Positions 1-8,485 are shown, numbered from the stretch's first letter. The stretch is DNA of 64,000 nt from Paenibacillus dendritiformis (GCF_945605565.1 NZ_OX216966.1:6006001-6070000), one strand, 5' to 3'. Numbers and translations are program-made. The notes: generated by a model not told the origin, from the sequence alone.

Positions 1-92
1 ACCTGTCACTATCGCATTAGCTTGCCAAAACATTATAAGTGAGCTTTAATCTTTAGTAACGAAGACAACATGCCGGGAGAGGACGGGATACG

Positions 93-797
93 ATGAGACC
101 GATCGATGTAGCGAGACGATTGAACCTGAGCACCAGCGCCCTCCGCAATTACGAGGCCCAGGGCATCATCCCCCCTGCGCTGCGCGATCCGAACGGATAC
201 CGGAACTATACGGACGAGCATCTCGCCTATCTGGAATGCATAGCTGCCATGGCCGCGGGATACGGCATGGAGGTGACTTCCGATGTGATGCGGCTGCTTC
301 TAGCCAAGGATACCGCATCCGCCCTGTGGCTGGTGAATGAAGCGCAAGCGCTGCTTCACCGGGATCGCTGCCTGGCCGAAGAAGCGATTCGCCGCTTCGA
401 ACTGGAAGAACGCGGCGCTTTCGAGCCGGACGCGGACAACGATGGGATGACGATCGGCGAAGTGGCGGCCGAGACCGATGTCCCCCCCTCCACCCTCCGC
501 TACTGGGAGAAGGAAGGGCTAATCGCCTCGTCCCGGGACGAACAGAACGGATACCGCCGGTTCAGCCCGTCCCAGCTTCGTAAAATTTGGCTGCTCCGCA
601 CGCTGCGAACCGTCCTCTACTCAGCGGATTCGGTCCGGCTGAAGCAAGCCATTCGGAAGCTGGAGGACAATGACGCGGAGCGCGCCCGGGACATTGCCCA
701 TGAATCGCTGCAATATTTGAATCGGCTTAATCAGGAACAGCTTCGCGGCTCCTACTATTTGTTCCGGCTGTGCCGCCGCTTGAACCTGCTGCAATAA
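93..797 (+). CDS. MerR-family regulator with two helix-turn-helix domains
   Basis: A 234-residue putative transcription factor carrying two MerR-type winged-helix segments. The first is at about residues 3-40 (DVARRLNLSTSALRNYEAQG). The second is at about 119-150 (IGEVAAETDVPPSTLRYWE), and both have the Leu-Arg-Tyr/Asn-Tyr/Trp-Glu signature of the family. The usual MerR protein has one such domain followed by a dimerisation helix; here about 70 helical residues link the two. No cysteine cluster typical of metal sensors is seen, so the ligand is unknown. The ATG follows a GAGAGGA-type ribosome binding site. It converges on the YrdB-like gene and forms no obvious operon. Family assignment is firm; the regulated genes cannot be named. 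Confidence 0.88.
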   Translation: MRPIDVARRLNLSTSALRNYEAQGIIPPALRDPNGYRNYTDEHLAYLECIAAMAAGYGMEVTSDVMRLLLAKDTASALWLVNEAQALLHRDRCLAEEAIRRFELEERGAFEPDADNDGMTIGEVAAETDVPPSTLRYWEKEGLIASSRDEQNGYRRFSPSQLRKIWLLRTLRTVLYSADSVRLKQAIRKLEDNDAERARDIAHESLQYLNRLNQEQLRGSYYLFRLCRRLNLLQ

Positions 798-812
798 CCG
801 GCGCGCGAATAA

Positions 813-843
813 GCCGCTTCGTCCTGTCTGGGGCGGAAGCGGC
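813..843. terminator. Hairpin between convergent genes
   Basis: An 8-bp perfect inverted repeat (GCCGCTTC at 813-820, GAAGCGGC at 836-843) lies between the convergent merR-like and yrdB-like genes. There is no clear T-run on either side, so it is at best a weak or factor-dependent terminator. Confidence 0.4.
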
Positions 844-849
844 CAGCTC

Positions 850-1197
850 TTACTGCTTCCCGACATACATCAATATTAGGTTAAGCAAAGCCACGGCCCC
901 ATAGCCGATCGCCCCGCCCGTTCGGCCAAGCAGCGCCAGCAGCACAACCGGAAGACCGAACATGGCAAGCTGGAACAGAAAATAATAAGGTTCGTCCAAT
1001 CGGATCGTAGCCTTGGGCGAGCCCATCATGCTCCACAACAAGGCGAGGACGAGCGGAAGACCGATCCCTGCCATCCCCTTCCACATCCATCCTTGCCCCG
1101 TACGGAATCCCCAATAGCCGGCGATCGCGAGCACGCCGAGCTCCAGCACAAAACGAACACCGAGATTGGCATATTTCAGCACCGTCAACAAGCCCAT
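850..1197 (-). CDS. yrdB: YrdB-like (DUF2568) small integral membrane protein
   Basis: A 115-residue, strongly hydrophobic protein with about four predicted membrane segments. Its pattern (NLGVRFVLELGVLAIAGYWG near the start, then a glycine/proline-rich second segment and SPKAT) fits the YrdB/DUF2568 family, which has no established biochemical function. I place the start at the ATG at 1197 because GGGAGGAG lies six bases upstream; an upstream in-frame start would add 11 unlikely residues. It is divergent from the acetyltransferase gene, and the shared spacer holds two operator-like palindromes. The family call is fairly confident, the role unknown. Confidence 0.75.
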   Translation of the reverse strand: MGLLTVLKYANLGVRFVLELGVLAIAGYWGFRTGQGWMWKGMAGIGLPLVLALLWSMMGSPKATIRLDEPYYFLFQLAMFGLPVVLLALLGRTGGAIGYGAVALLNLILMYVGKQ

Positions 1198-1230
1198 GAG
1201 CGAATCTCCTCCCTTTTCGCCACGCACCAA

Positions 1231-1272
1231 AACTAATATAATTAGTTAAAATTCTATACTAACGACATTAGT
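1231..1272. promoter_or_regulatory. Two tandem operator-like palindromes in a divergent promoter region
   Basis: AACTAAT-ATA-ATTAGTT (1231-1247) is a perfect 7-bp inverted repeat. It is followed 10 bp later by the related ACTAA-cgaca-TTAGT (1258-1272). Both lie between the divergent yrdB-like and acetyltransferase genes. Two similar symmetric sites suggest binding of a dimeric repressor, but no regulator gene is adjacent except the distant MerR-like one. Confidence 0.45.
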
Positions 1273-1403
1273 TTAGCAATCGTTTTTACTGATCCCCAGG
1301 AAATCCGTCCCCCGAAGGAGTGAATCTCATTCCTGGGATCATTCCGCCCTGACGCCGTTTGCGTTATAGTCAAGCTATCAAGATGAAGGAGGTGCGCAGC
1401 CTT

Positions 1404-2027
1404 ATGATCCCGCTTACGTTCCAGACGCTGGATAAGCTGGGCGAAGCCGATGTGGAGCAGGCGGCTCACGTGTTCGTGCACAGTTATATGGATGCGCTGA
1501 CAAGGGTATCCTCCGATCCGGACGTGCTGATCCGTCTGATTCGGAAGTCATTCATTCGCGAGCAATTTTACGCCGCATTGTGGAATGATCAAGTGGTAGC
1601 CATAATGGCGTACTCAACGCGCGGTACCCGTTCCCAGCGGTTCGACAAGAGCGGGCTGCAGCGCATCCTTGGCACATGGAAGGGATGGCTGTTCTATCGA
1701 TCCTTTGCCCGGGAATTCCATGCTCCCCACCGCTTGACGGACGAGGAATGCTTCCTGGAGGCGGTGGCGACCGCGCCGGAACACCGGGGCCAAGGCATTG
1801 CCGCCGCACTGCTCCGGCATATCATCGTTCAGCTCCCCTACCGGGTGTTCAAGCTGGAGGTCGCGGATACGAACGTGAAGGCGAGACGGCTCTATGAGCG
1901 TCAAGGCTTTACCCTTTTCCATACAAAAAAACAGTGGTTCCTCCCCAAGATGTATGGCTTTCGCGAAAGGCTATATATGAAGTTGGAGACAGACAAGGGG
2001 CCGTGTTCGCATGCCCCGTGGAAGTAA
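1404..2027 (+). CDS. GNAT-family N-acetyltransferase
   Basis: A 207-residue GNAT protein predicted to transfer an acetyl group from acetyl-CoA to an unidentified amine. The acetyl-CoA loop is seen at about residues 128-140 (ATAPEHRGQGIAAALL, a Q/RxxGxG/A motif). The C-terminal part (LEVADTNVKARRLYERQGF) is the typical GNAT beta5-alpha4 end. The start at 1404 is set by AAGGAGGT at 1387-1394; upstream in-frame codons lack a ribosome binding site. It appears monocistronic and ends before a hairpin shared with the convergent serine hydrolase gene. The substrate cannot be told from sequence. Confidence 0.85.
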   Translation: MIPLTFQTLDKLGEADVEQAAHVFVHSYMDALTRVSSDPDVLIRLIRKSFIREQFYAALWNDQVVAIMAYSTRGTRSQRFDKSGLQRILGTWKGWLFYRSFAREFHAPHRLTDEECFLEAVATAPEHRGQGIAAALLRHIIVQLPYRVFKLEVADTNVKARRLYERQGFTLFHTKKQWFLPKMYGFRERLYMKLETDKGPCSHAPWK

Positions 2028-2041
2028 GCGGCTAACGAGGA

Positions 2042-2066
2042 GAGGCGTCCGCACAGACGCCCCTCC
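2042..2066. terminator. Hairpin between convergent acetyltransferase and hydrolase genes
   Basis: GAGGCGTC (2042-2049) and GACGCC (2056-2061) plus CTC form a short stem between two convergent stop codons, followed on the plus strand by a C/T-rich run. It is a plausible terminator for the acetyltransferase gene. Confidence 0.45.
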
Positions 2067-2071
2067 CCCTT

Positions 2072-4093
2072 CTATATGATGTTCCAGTAAGAGAACAGCT
2101 TCAGCATTCCCAGCACCGCAAGTGCAAATAGCGTGTAGTGAATTCGCGCCCTGAGGCGCCCGTACCGCTTCCACCAGAGCAGTAGCGTGAGAAGAACGAT
2201 CACCGCGCCGAGTCCGGCCAGCAGAAATGGAATCCGATCGATCCAGACTTGCCATGCCGATGGCTCCATATAAGACGTTGCCGGCAGCCCATACACCGGA
2301 TCGGTCCTCCCCGTGCTTGCCATGCCCGCCACTGCGATCACGGTGAGCAGTCCGTACGCGACGGCCGTCCAGCGCGCCGCGGCCGCTCCGGCTGCATCCT
2401 TCAGAGAACGCCGCCGGATGCGGCGCACGAACGCCCCGATCAGCCAGTACAGCGAGGAACCGGCAACAACGAAGACGGCGAAGAGCAGCGCCATCATGGT
2501 GAATGAGCTTGTGCCGTACCAAGGCGCCTGCGAATAGGTCATCGGTCCGTCGGACATCAGCATGATATTGCCGTATGGATCGCGGTCAAATACGATAGTC
2601 CGGAATTCGCCGAAATAGTCCTGCGTCCTGCCTTCCCGAAAATTGTGATAGATTCCGGGTTCAACCTCCACGAAGCGGTTCGTCTCTCCGCCGTGCGTGA
2701 TCAGCAAATGGCCGTCTTCCTCCATGCCGACCGCGATCGTCCCCATCATCAGACTGACAATACTCTCCGATGTCGTGAAATTACGGCGGTTCTGGTGGTA
2801 CTCGCCGACATAGGCACGGCCTCGCTCTACACTCCCTGCGGGCGGCGGCTCCGACGCTGCGCGAGGGGAAGGATAGTAGCGATCCATGAAGGCTTGGAAC
2901 AGTTCATTATGCGCCAGATAGCTCCCCCCGCTAAAAGATACAAAAATCCCCGTCCCCTGCTCCGGCAGCAGATAGAGCCCGGTGCCGAACAGCATCGTGC
3001 TGCCGTTCTGGAAGAGGAGCCGCTGGCCGTTAAGCGTGCCTTCCATGAAGCCGTAAGTCATGCCGCCAAGCTCGGGATGCTGGGTGAACTGCTGACGATG
3101 CATCTGCTCGACCGTATCTTCTTGCAGGATGCGTCCCTCCCCCGCCTGGCCGCCCTGCAGATGGGCGATCATGAAGCAAGCCATATCCGATGCCGTGCTG
3201 CTCATGCCGCCGGCCGGCCCGGGCAGAAGATATTCGAACTCCCCTTCCGCATAGCCGCCGTCCACGGCCCGGTACGCCTTGGCCAAATCCTGCGCCAGCG
3301 ACTCCGGCAGCGGCTGGAGGAAGGAGCTGCGGCTCATGCCAAGCGGAGTGAAAATATGCTGCTCCACATACTCGGCAAAGGGCTGGCCCGAGACCCGTTC
3401 CACGATATAACCGGCCAAGGCCGCCCCGTAGTTGGAATAAGCCGCGACCTCCCCGGGAGGAAATACCCGCGCGGGAAGGTGCAGGCGAATATACTCCTGC
3501 AGCGGGAGCATCTCATCGGCGGACAGTCTGAATATCGAGTCCACGGAATCTTCGAAGCCAGGGGCATGCGTCATCAGATGCGTTAACGTGATCGGCTCGG
3601 CTTGATCCGGGGAATGGATAAGCTGCTGCGGAATCTTCACGTCCAGATACCGGTTGATGTCCGCATTCAGATCCAGCTTGCCCTGCTCGACAAGCTGCAT
3701 GACGGCGGTCCAGGTCAATAATTTCGAAGTTGATCCGATGCGGAACAAGGTGCGCTCGGCATCCACCGGAATCCGCTTCTCCCGATCGGCATATCCATAG
3801 CCCTTCGCCAACCGAACCTCTCCCCCCGAGACGACCGCTACCGCCGCATTGGTCATGTCGTATTTCTCCATTTGCGCCTTCATGACCTCATCGACGAAGG
3901 CTTCCAGATCCGGATATGCCGCGAACTTGGCCCCGGCAGGCGATGGAAACGCCATAAGAACGGAGCCCAAGAGCGCACATAATAGCATCAACACCATTCC
4001 TCGCCTTATCATAGACAAGGCCCTCTTCACCATACGAATTGATATGCAGCGTGAACGACACGCCCTGCATGCTTGCGCCGCTTGTTCCCTCAT
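2072..4093 (-). CDS. Serine hydrolase (beta-lactamase/class C-like) with C-terminal membrane domain
   Basis: About 673 residues in three parts. A signal-type N-terminus (MVLMLLCALLGSVLMAF, cleavage near PAGA) comes first. A beta-lactamase-like penicillin-binding fold at about residues 60-400 follows, with SxxK as STSK and the YxN motif as YSN; the third HxG/KTG-type element is replaced by a QNGST sequence. The C-terminal 150 residues contain about four membrane segments. Such proteins act outside the membrane on D-amino acid peptides or esters; the substrate is unknown. GAGGAGG precedes the ATG at 4093, but an internal ATG at 4012 with an AGAGGG site would give a more standard signal peptide. 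It follows the tetR gene by 31 bp and is probably in one operon. Confidence 0.85.
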   Translation of the reverse strand: MREQAAQACRACRSRCISIRMVKRALSMIRRGMVLMLLCALLGSVLMAFPSPAGAKFAAYPDLEAFVDEVMKAQMEKYDMTNAAVAVVSGGEVRLAKGYGYADREKRIPVDAERTLFRIGSTSKLLTWTAVMQLVEQGKLDLNADINRYLDVKIPQQLIHSPDQAEPITLTHLMTHAPGFEDSVDSIFRLSADEMLPLQEYIRLHLPARVFPPGEVAAYSNYGAALAGYIVERVSGQPFAEYVEQHIFTPLGMSRSSFLQPLPESLAQDLAKAYRAVDGGYAEGEFEYLLPGPAGGMSSTASDMACFMIAHLQGGQAGEGRILQEDTVEQMHRQQFTQHPELGGMTYGFMEGTLNGQRLLFQNGSTMLFGTGLYLLPEQGTGIFVSFSGGSYLAHNELFQAFMDRYYPSPRAASEPPPAGSVERGRAYVGEYHQNRRNFTTSESIVSLMMGTIAVGMEEDGHLLITHGGETNRFVEVEPGIYHNFREGRTQDYFGEFRTIVFDRDPYGNIMLMSDGPMTYSQAPWYGTSSFTMMALLFAVFVVAGSSLYWLIGAFVRRIRRRSLKDAAGAAAARWTAVAYGLLTVIAVAGMASTGRTDPVYGLPATSYMEPSAWQVWIDRIPFLLAGLGAVIVLLTLLLWWKRYGRLRARIHYTLFALAVLGMLKLFSYWNII

Positions 4094-4124
4094 CTCTTCC
4101 CGCTCCTCCTCTACGATTGGGGGC

Positions 4125-4706
4125 CTAATCCCTCTCTGCGCGCTTGCGCATCCGGGCCGCCGCCATCACATCATTCGCCGCGCCGGACAGCAGCTCCATG
4201 GCTCGCGCTTCATCCCACGGCTCCGGCAGCAGGCCGTTCGCGACCATGACCGACAAGCCAAGCTGGAATATTTTCATTTTCATCAAAATCATCATCAGCT
4301 CTTCATCGGAAAATCCTTGCAAATCGGCATCCTGCTTCATCTGTCCGATCAGGACAGGTCCCATATCCTGCTCATAGTCATTCATGTACGGATTCGGCTT
4401 CATGACCAGCTCCCGGAACAGCTCGCTGTATTCTCTTGCGAACCGGAGGCTGGCCGCCCCGATATCATAGAACGGATTGCCCGTGCTCATCTCCTCCAGC
4501 ATCTGCTGGCTCACCTGCACCGTCTTCTTAATCACCTCCTGAATCAATTCCTCCGCATCTTGAAAATTGACATAAATCGGAGCAATCGAGCTCCCCAGCC
4601 GATCCGCGACCTTCCGAATCGTGATGCTGGCGAGGCCCTCCATCCGCGCGATCTCAAAAGCCGCGTCAATAATTTGTTCCCGCGTAAATTTCTTTTTAGG
4701 CGCCAT
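4125..4706 (-). CDS. TetR/AcrR-family repressor
   Basis: A 193-residue regulator with a clear TetR N-terminal helix-turn-helix at about residues 7-50 (FTREQIIDAAFEIARMEGL followed by SITIRKVADRLGSS). Its C-terminus is a divergent helical ligand domain, also rich in methionine. The start at 4706 is chosen because AAGGAG lies six bases upstream. It lies immediately upstream of the serine hydrolase gene, so the pair probably form an autoregulated operon. A palindromic region directly upstream of its ribosome binding site is the obvious operator candidate. The ligand is unknown. Confidence 0.88.
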   Translation of the reverse strand: MAPKKKFTREQIIDAAFEIARMEGLASITIRKVADRLGSSIAPIYVNFQDAEELIQEVIKKTVQVSQQMLEEMSTGNPFYDIGAASLRFAREYSELFRELVMKPNPYMNDYEQDMGPVLIGQMKQDADLQGFSDEELMMILMKMKIFQLGLSVMVANGLLPEPWDEARAMELLSGAANDVMAAARMRKRAERD

Positions 4707-4720
4707 TGTTTTCTCCTTAC

Positions 4721-4740
4721 ATATCACTTGATATATATCA
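4721..4740. promoter_or_regulatory. Overlapping palindromes, candidate TetR operator
   Basis: ATATCA-CT-TGATAT (4721-4734) and the perfect 12-mer TGATATATATCA (4729-4740) overlap directly upstream of the tetR ribosome binding site. The position fits autorepression; the binding itself is inference. Confidence 0.5.
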
Positions 4741-4877
4741 TATGTTATTTATCATTATACGTTCCGTTTTTTATTTGTAAAGATTTTCTTTTCCATAACC
4801 TGGACATAAAGAGCGCGAGCTTCTCCCCATTTTGTTGCCATATCTTCACAGTTATAAATGTAAAATTACGGAATTGA

Positions 4878-4886
4878 TGGTATAAT
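4878..4886 (+). promoter_or_regulatory. Extended -10 promoter for the plus-strand pilin genes
   Basis: TGGTATAAT at 4878-4886 matches an extended -10 element (TGnTATAAT), about 60 bp before the first prepilin-like gene. No convincing -35 box is seen, as is usual for extended -10 promoters. Confidence 0.5.
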
Positions 4887-4945
4887 CAAATCAGCTCTTC
4901 CTCTTTGATTCCTAGCCTACTTTGTTGTGAAGGCGGTGCTTTCGC

Positions 4946-5398
4946 ATGTCCGCACATCGATTATTAAAGCGCTTTACTCCCCAACTGTGCCGGCGAGACG
5001 GCCTGACACTGGTAGAGGTGCTGGCGGCCACGGCTATATTAAGCATGCTGCTTGTCCTGTTCGTCTCCCTGAGCGGCTTCGTGCAGGTGACAGACAGAGC
5101 CGTGAGCCGGGCTCACGAAGCGGCGTCGATCGCAGAATCGCTCGTCCATCAATATCGCGCCAAGCCGCTGTCGATCGGCAGCGGAATCACCCTCGATGAT
5201 GTGAAGACCCACTCCGGTCAAGTACATAATTATCAAGCCTATATTCATCCGCTGCAGCCTTATGTGGACGGCGCGGCCCCAGCGGCCCGAACTGCCGGGC
5301 ACACGGCTGTCGTGCAATCGATAGTCTACATCGACGAACCCGCCTACGAGAATCAGCCGATGCTGCTCACGGTCACCGTGTCATGGGAGGAATCGTAA
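4946..5398 (+). CDS. Prepilin-type protein (minor pilin-like, short)
   Basis: A 150-residue protein with a class III prepilin leader: a basic N-terminus, then GLTLVEVLAATAI (cleavage after Gly19, Glu at mature position 5), followed by a hydrophobic helix. The remainder is a small globular domain without recognisable motif. PilD encoded at 10257-11024 would process it and the platform proteins would assemble it. AAGGCGGT precedes the ATG. Its stop overlaps the next start by one base (TAATG), so it is translationally coupled to the next prepilin gene. Placement with the other pilin-like genes suggests a minor or initiating pilin. Confidence 0.85.
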   Translation: MSAHRLLKRFTPQLCRRDGLTLVEVLAATAILSMLLVLFVSLSGFVQVTDRAVSRAHEAASIAESLVHQYRAKPLSIGSGITLDDVKTHSGQVHNYQAYIHPLQPYVDGAAPAARTAGHTAVVQSIVYIDEPAYENQPMLLTVTVSWEES

Positions 5399-6054
5399 TG
5401 CGCTTATCATCCTTCATCCGCAATGAACGAGGTCTGACGCTGCTGGAGCTGATGGCGTCTCTTCTTATTACGGCCGTCATTCTTGGCGGGGGCTTGGCCT
5501 TCTGGTGGAGCCTGCAGACGAACACCAATATGGTAGCTGCTTCGCAACGGCAGGAGGCATCTATCCGTTGGACCGCCAAGCAATTCCATCATCTGATCTC
5601 GGAAGCCTCCGCGGCCGTCCTCGTGAACCAAGAGGAGATTCGGCTGCGAGTCGGCCAGCAGTACCGGGCCGTCCTTCATGACTCGGCCGCAGGGGAGTGG
5701 CGAGTCTACTCCTTTACCCTTCCTACGGATAGATCTTATCTATCGGAGGAGGAAGTCCTGAATCGGTTAGCCAGCACTTCCATCACGCTCGCTTCGCACC
5801 CGGAGCGATACGAATATATGTATTCTCTAGCCGACAACATGGCGAACCCTCCGCGCATCCGCATCATTCAGCTTCCGGATGGTTCGAAGGCCGACTCGAC
5901 CGCGCTCCCCGCTATCGCCAAGGCGGGCAGCCTGCTTGAGGCCGAGCTGGACTTCCACAGCGTCATTCGCGATTCAATGGGCCGTCCCGTGCTTGCCGAA
6001 GACGATCCGCAAGCGCGCTATACGATAACGGCGAAGCTGATGCAAGACAGGTAA
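5398..6054 (+). CDS. Prepilin-type protein (PilW/GspJ-like minor pilin)
   Basis: A 218-residue protein with the prepilin signature GLTLLELMASLLITAVI at about residues 12-28: Gly before the cut and Glu at position 5. The hydrophobic N-terminal helix is followed by a larger globular region with beta character. Size and position resemble PilW/GspJ-type minor pilins, although direct similarity is only general. The start ATG at 5398 overlaps the preceding stop codon and has GGGAGG eight bases upstream. It is cotranscribed with its neighbours and is an expected PilD substrate. Confidence 0.82.
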   Translation: MRLSSFIRNERGLTLLELMASLLITAVILGGGLAFWWSLQTNTNMVAASQRQEASIRWTAKQFHHLISEASAAVLVNQEEIRLRVGQQYRAVLHDSAAGEWRVYSFTLPTDRSYLSEEEVLNRLASTSITLASHPERYEYMYSLADNMANPPRIRIIQLPDGSKADSTALPAIAKAGSLLEAELDFHSVIRDSMGRPVLAEDDPQARYTITAKLMQDR

Positions 6055-6186
6055 CCCGCGTGCCGGACCGAACAGCCACTGCCGTCCGCATCCCGCTCTG
6101 CGGTGAACCCTTGTCGCGGCTGCATAGCGGCTCCGCTTTCCCTCCAAGTTAGGCGGTGCATTATAAATAAGAAAGGGCCTGATATC

Positions 6187-7671
6187 GTGAACCGGTTGCA
6201 TTCTTGCTTACGCATTCTCCGCCAGGAACAAGGAAGCGCCATGATGATTGTCTTCGTCTGCATGATTTTGTTATTCCTCGCCATTCCTCTCCTGCTGCAG
6301 ACCGTCGGCGCCAGCGTCGCACAGCAGCACTTGATCTCGGAGCAGCGCATCGCGCAGGAGCTGACGATTGGCAATATGGAAGGATATATTGCCTACTTGA
6401 ATAAATACCGGCGCAGTATGAACGGGGCCTCTGTCTCGCCGGCTCAATACCGCGACGCCTATGCAGGCATGGGAGACAAGACCGTGCAGACCGGCAGCGG
6501 CTGGACGACCTCCGTCCATTTCCAGCCTGTTCAGCCATCATCCGATGACGGAATTACCGTGGATCCGGATCGCTTCTACATCCAGAGTGCGGCTTCGCTG
6601 CAAAAGGGTAAGAAAGATATGATCTATTCCTTCCTGAAAAAGCCGCGCTTCGGCGAGACGCAAGTTTCTCCCGATCCGGATGAGCGGGATTGCATGCTGG
6701 ATCGGGTTTTGCTGGAGGGGAGATTCTGGGATCAACATGACGGGGATCGAGAACCGCCGCTCGTTCTGCCTAACGGGTCGGGCAGCTCGGACATTACGAT
6801 CAGCAAGCACGACAATTTGCAAGGGCCGATCGGCATCTATCTTGATGAGCAAAGAAGCGAAGCCGCCGCCAGAACGAAGCCCGCCGCTGATGATGGATGC
6901 GAAGAATGCAGGAACGACCTGTCTAAAGCCGATGCGAAGGCAGTCGGTCCCGAGCAGACGATCGATATCGGCTCGGTAGCGGATCGGACGCCGCCTCGCG
7001 GCCGTATTACGATCGGAACCCGAGATCGGATCGTGAACCTCGTCGGAACAAGTCTTTCCTTCGATTCCTATGTCAACACCGAGATTTACGGGAACCTGCA
7101 TGTCTCCTCGCTGACGCTTCATAATGGAGGGCATCTCAACATACACGGCGATCTCATTATCGACGGTTCGCTGGCGGCCAGTGACTGGAAAGACGGCAGC
7201 GGACTCCGCACCATCATTCAGGCGAAGCGGATCATCGTCAAGAACAGGCTCGATGTCAACGACAATGCCGAGGTGTTGGCGGCCGAGTTGCTCTACGCCG
7301 AGACATTGACGACGGCCGGCAATGCGACCGTCGGCGGAGATCGCATCGTCGTGCGGGGAGACTTGACGGTGAACAACAAGATCTTTACGAATGAGAAGCT
7401 GACGCGCGACCTTATCGTAGGCAGCTTGCATCTGCAGGGCAACAATGCGTTCACCGTAAGCGGGGATATCCTGATCAAGCACGATCTGAAAGGAAATCAT
7501 AATACCTCGCTGGAATTCGGCGGCTTGCTGGCCGTCGGGGGCCATATGCGGCTCGAAGGAAGCAATAATCGGCTCCGGCCGAGCCTGGACGGGGAGCAGT
7601 CCTCCGGCATTATTCTTGACGGAGGAATCTGCGTCGGCATTCCCGACTGGGAGCCGCGCCGCGAGCGGTAA
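6187..7671 (+). CDS. PilX-like protein with C-terminal beta-helix (polymer-forming) region
   Basis: A 494-residue protein. The N-terminus (RQEQGSAMMIVFVCMILLF) resembles PilX/GspK-type membrane-anchored pilus components: short cytoplasmic part, one hydrophobic helix, no standard Gly-Phe-Thr-Leu-Ile-Glu cut. From about residue 280 onward the chain is a run of short, regular strand repeats (for example HLNIHGDLIIDGSL and NATVGGDRIVVRGDL), as in right-handed beta-helix or bactofilin-like folds. The GTG start is preferred because AAAGG lies upstream and longer versions begin with an unlikely sequence. It is the last gene of the plus-strand pilin set and is followed by a good terminator. A surface or assembly role in the pilus is inferred from context. 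Confidence 0.7.
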   Translation: MNRLHSCLRILRQEQGSAMMIVFVCMILLFLAIPLLLQTVGASVAQQHLISEQRIAQELTIGNMEGYIAYLNKYRRSMNGASVSPAQYRDAYAGMGDKTVQTGSGWTTSVHFQPVQPSSDDGITVDPDRFYIQSAASLQKGKKDMIYSFLKKPRFGETQVSPDPDERDCMLDRVLLEGRFWDQHDGDREPPLVLPNGSGSSDITISKHDNLQGPIGIYLDEQRSEAAARTKPAADDGCEECRNDLSKADAKAVGPEQTIDIGSVADRTPPRGRITIGTRDRIVNLVGTSLSFDSYVNTEIYGNLHVSSLTLHNGGHLNIHGDLIIDGSLAASDWKDGSGLRTIIQAKRIIVKNRLDVNDNAEVLAAELLYAETLTTAGNATVGGDRIVVRGDLTVNNKIFTNEKLTRDLIVGSLHLQGNNAFTVSGDILIKHDLKGNHNTSLEFGGLLAVGGHMRLEGSNNRLRPSLDGEQSSGIILDGGICVGIPDWEPRRER

Positions 7672-7678
7672 TAATATA

Positions 7679-7716
7679 GCCGGAGGCGTGATGCCTCCGG
7701 CTCCCTGTTGTTTTTA
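7679..7716 (+). terminator. Intrinsic terminator after pilin genes
   Basis: A perfect 9-bp stem (GCCGGAGGC 7679-7687, GCCTCCGGC 7693-7701) with a GTGAT loop and a T-rich run at 7707-7716, in the gap between the convergent pilin-like and pilO genes. Confidence 0.8.
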
Positions 7717-7725
7717 TGGTCTCGC

Positions 7726-8484
7726 TCAGCCCGATGCCCATGCCTCTGATCCAGGAGCGGCGTACACGTGAATGATCACCTGCATGTTGAATACGCTGCT
7801 GCCGCCGTCATGGCTGGACTCATCGGTACGGTATGAATGCTGTATCGCCCAATTTTCCAGCCGATGGAGCCGCTCCTGGCGCTGCAGGCTTGACAGCCAA
7901 GACAGCCAGTTGTTGTATTCTCCGACCCCATCCAGCTCATAGATCCACGCTTCCAGTTCCGGCGCCGCCTGTTCTTGCCGGGGCGTATCTTCCAGACCTT
8001 CACTTGTCCCCTCTCCCAATGGAGCGGATTCGTCTGCCCCTGCAACCCTTTGATCGCTGTCAGACGGCATATTTACCGCCGCAGCCTCGCCGCCCGCTTC
8101 GAGTTGCTCCCCGGCCGCAGGCAGCAGCCGCCGCTCGACGAAGCGAAGCTTTTTGACGTTAATCCCATGGTCACGGGATCCAATCCGGAGCTGCTGCAAC
8201 CAACCGCTCTCGTCATGAACGGGGGGAACGAGGCGATGCCACTTCGCCCAATCCTGCACGGTAACTTGCATCGGGTCAGGCTGGCTGCGAATGGCGGCAA
8301 GCCGCCTCTCCAGCATCTCCACATCCTCGAACGCCGTGAGCTGCGCGCGCGCTTCCCGGGCAGGAAGCCACGCCAGCAGGAAAAAGGCCAGCAGCCCGAG
8401 GCACCCGGCGATCCACACCAGCCACAAGGCCATTTTTTTCTTCCGCAAAGGAGATGCCGTTCCCTTCCCTGTCATATCCGCCAT
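7726..8484 (-). CDS. pilO: PilO-like type IV pilus alignment protein
   Basis: A 252-residue bitopic membrane protein. A basic N-terminus and one membrane helix (MALWLVWIAGCLGLLAFFLLAW, about residues 18-39) are followed by a coiled region and a ferredoxin-like C-terminal domain, with a low-complexity acidic insert at about 125-165. This is the layout of PilO/GspM, which pairs with PilN to connect the cytoplasmic motor to the outer parts of the machine. Sequence identity to PilO cannot be shown here; the assignment rests on topology and its place immediately after pilM-pilN. It is the last gene of the minus-strand operon. Confidence 0.72.
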   Translation of the reverse strand: MADMTGKGTASPLRKKKMALWLVWIAGCLGLLAFFLLAWLPAREARAQLTAFEDVEMLERRLAAIRSQPDPMQVTVQDWAKWHRLVPPVHDESGWLQQLRIGSRDHGINVKKLRFVERRLLPAAGEQLEAGGEAAAVNMPSDSDQRVAGADESAPLGEGTSEGLEDTPRQEQAAPELEAWIYELDGVGEYNNWLSWLSSLQRQERLHRLENWAIQHSYRTDESSHDGGSSVFNMQVIIHVYAAPGSEAWASG

Positions 8485-8485
8485 C

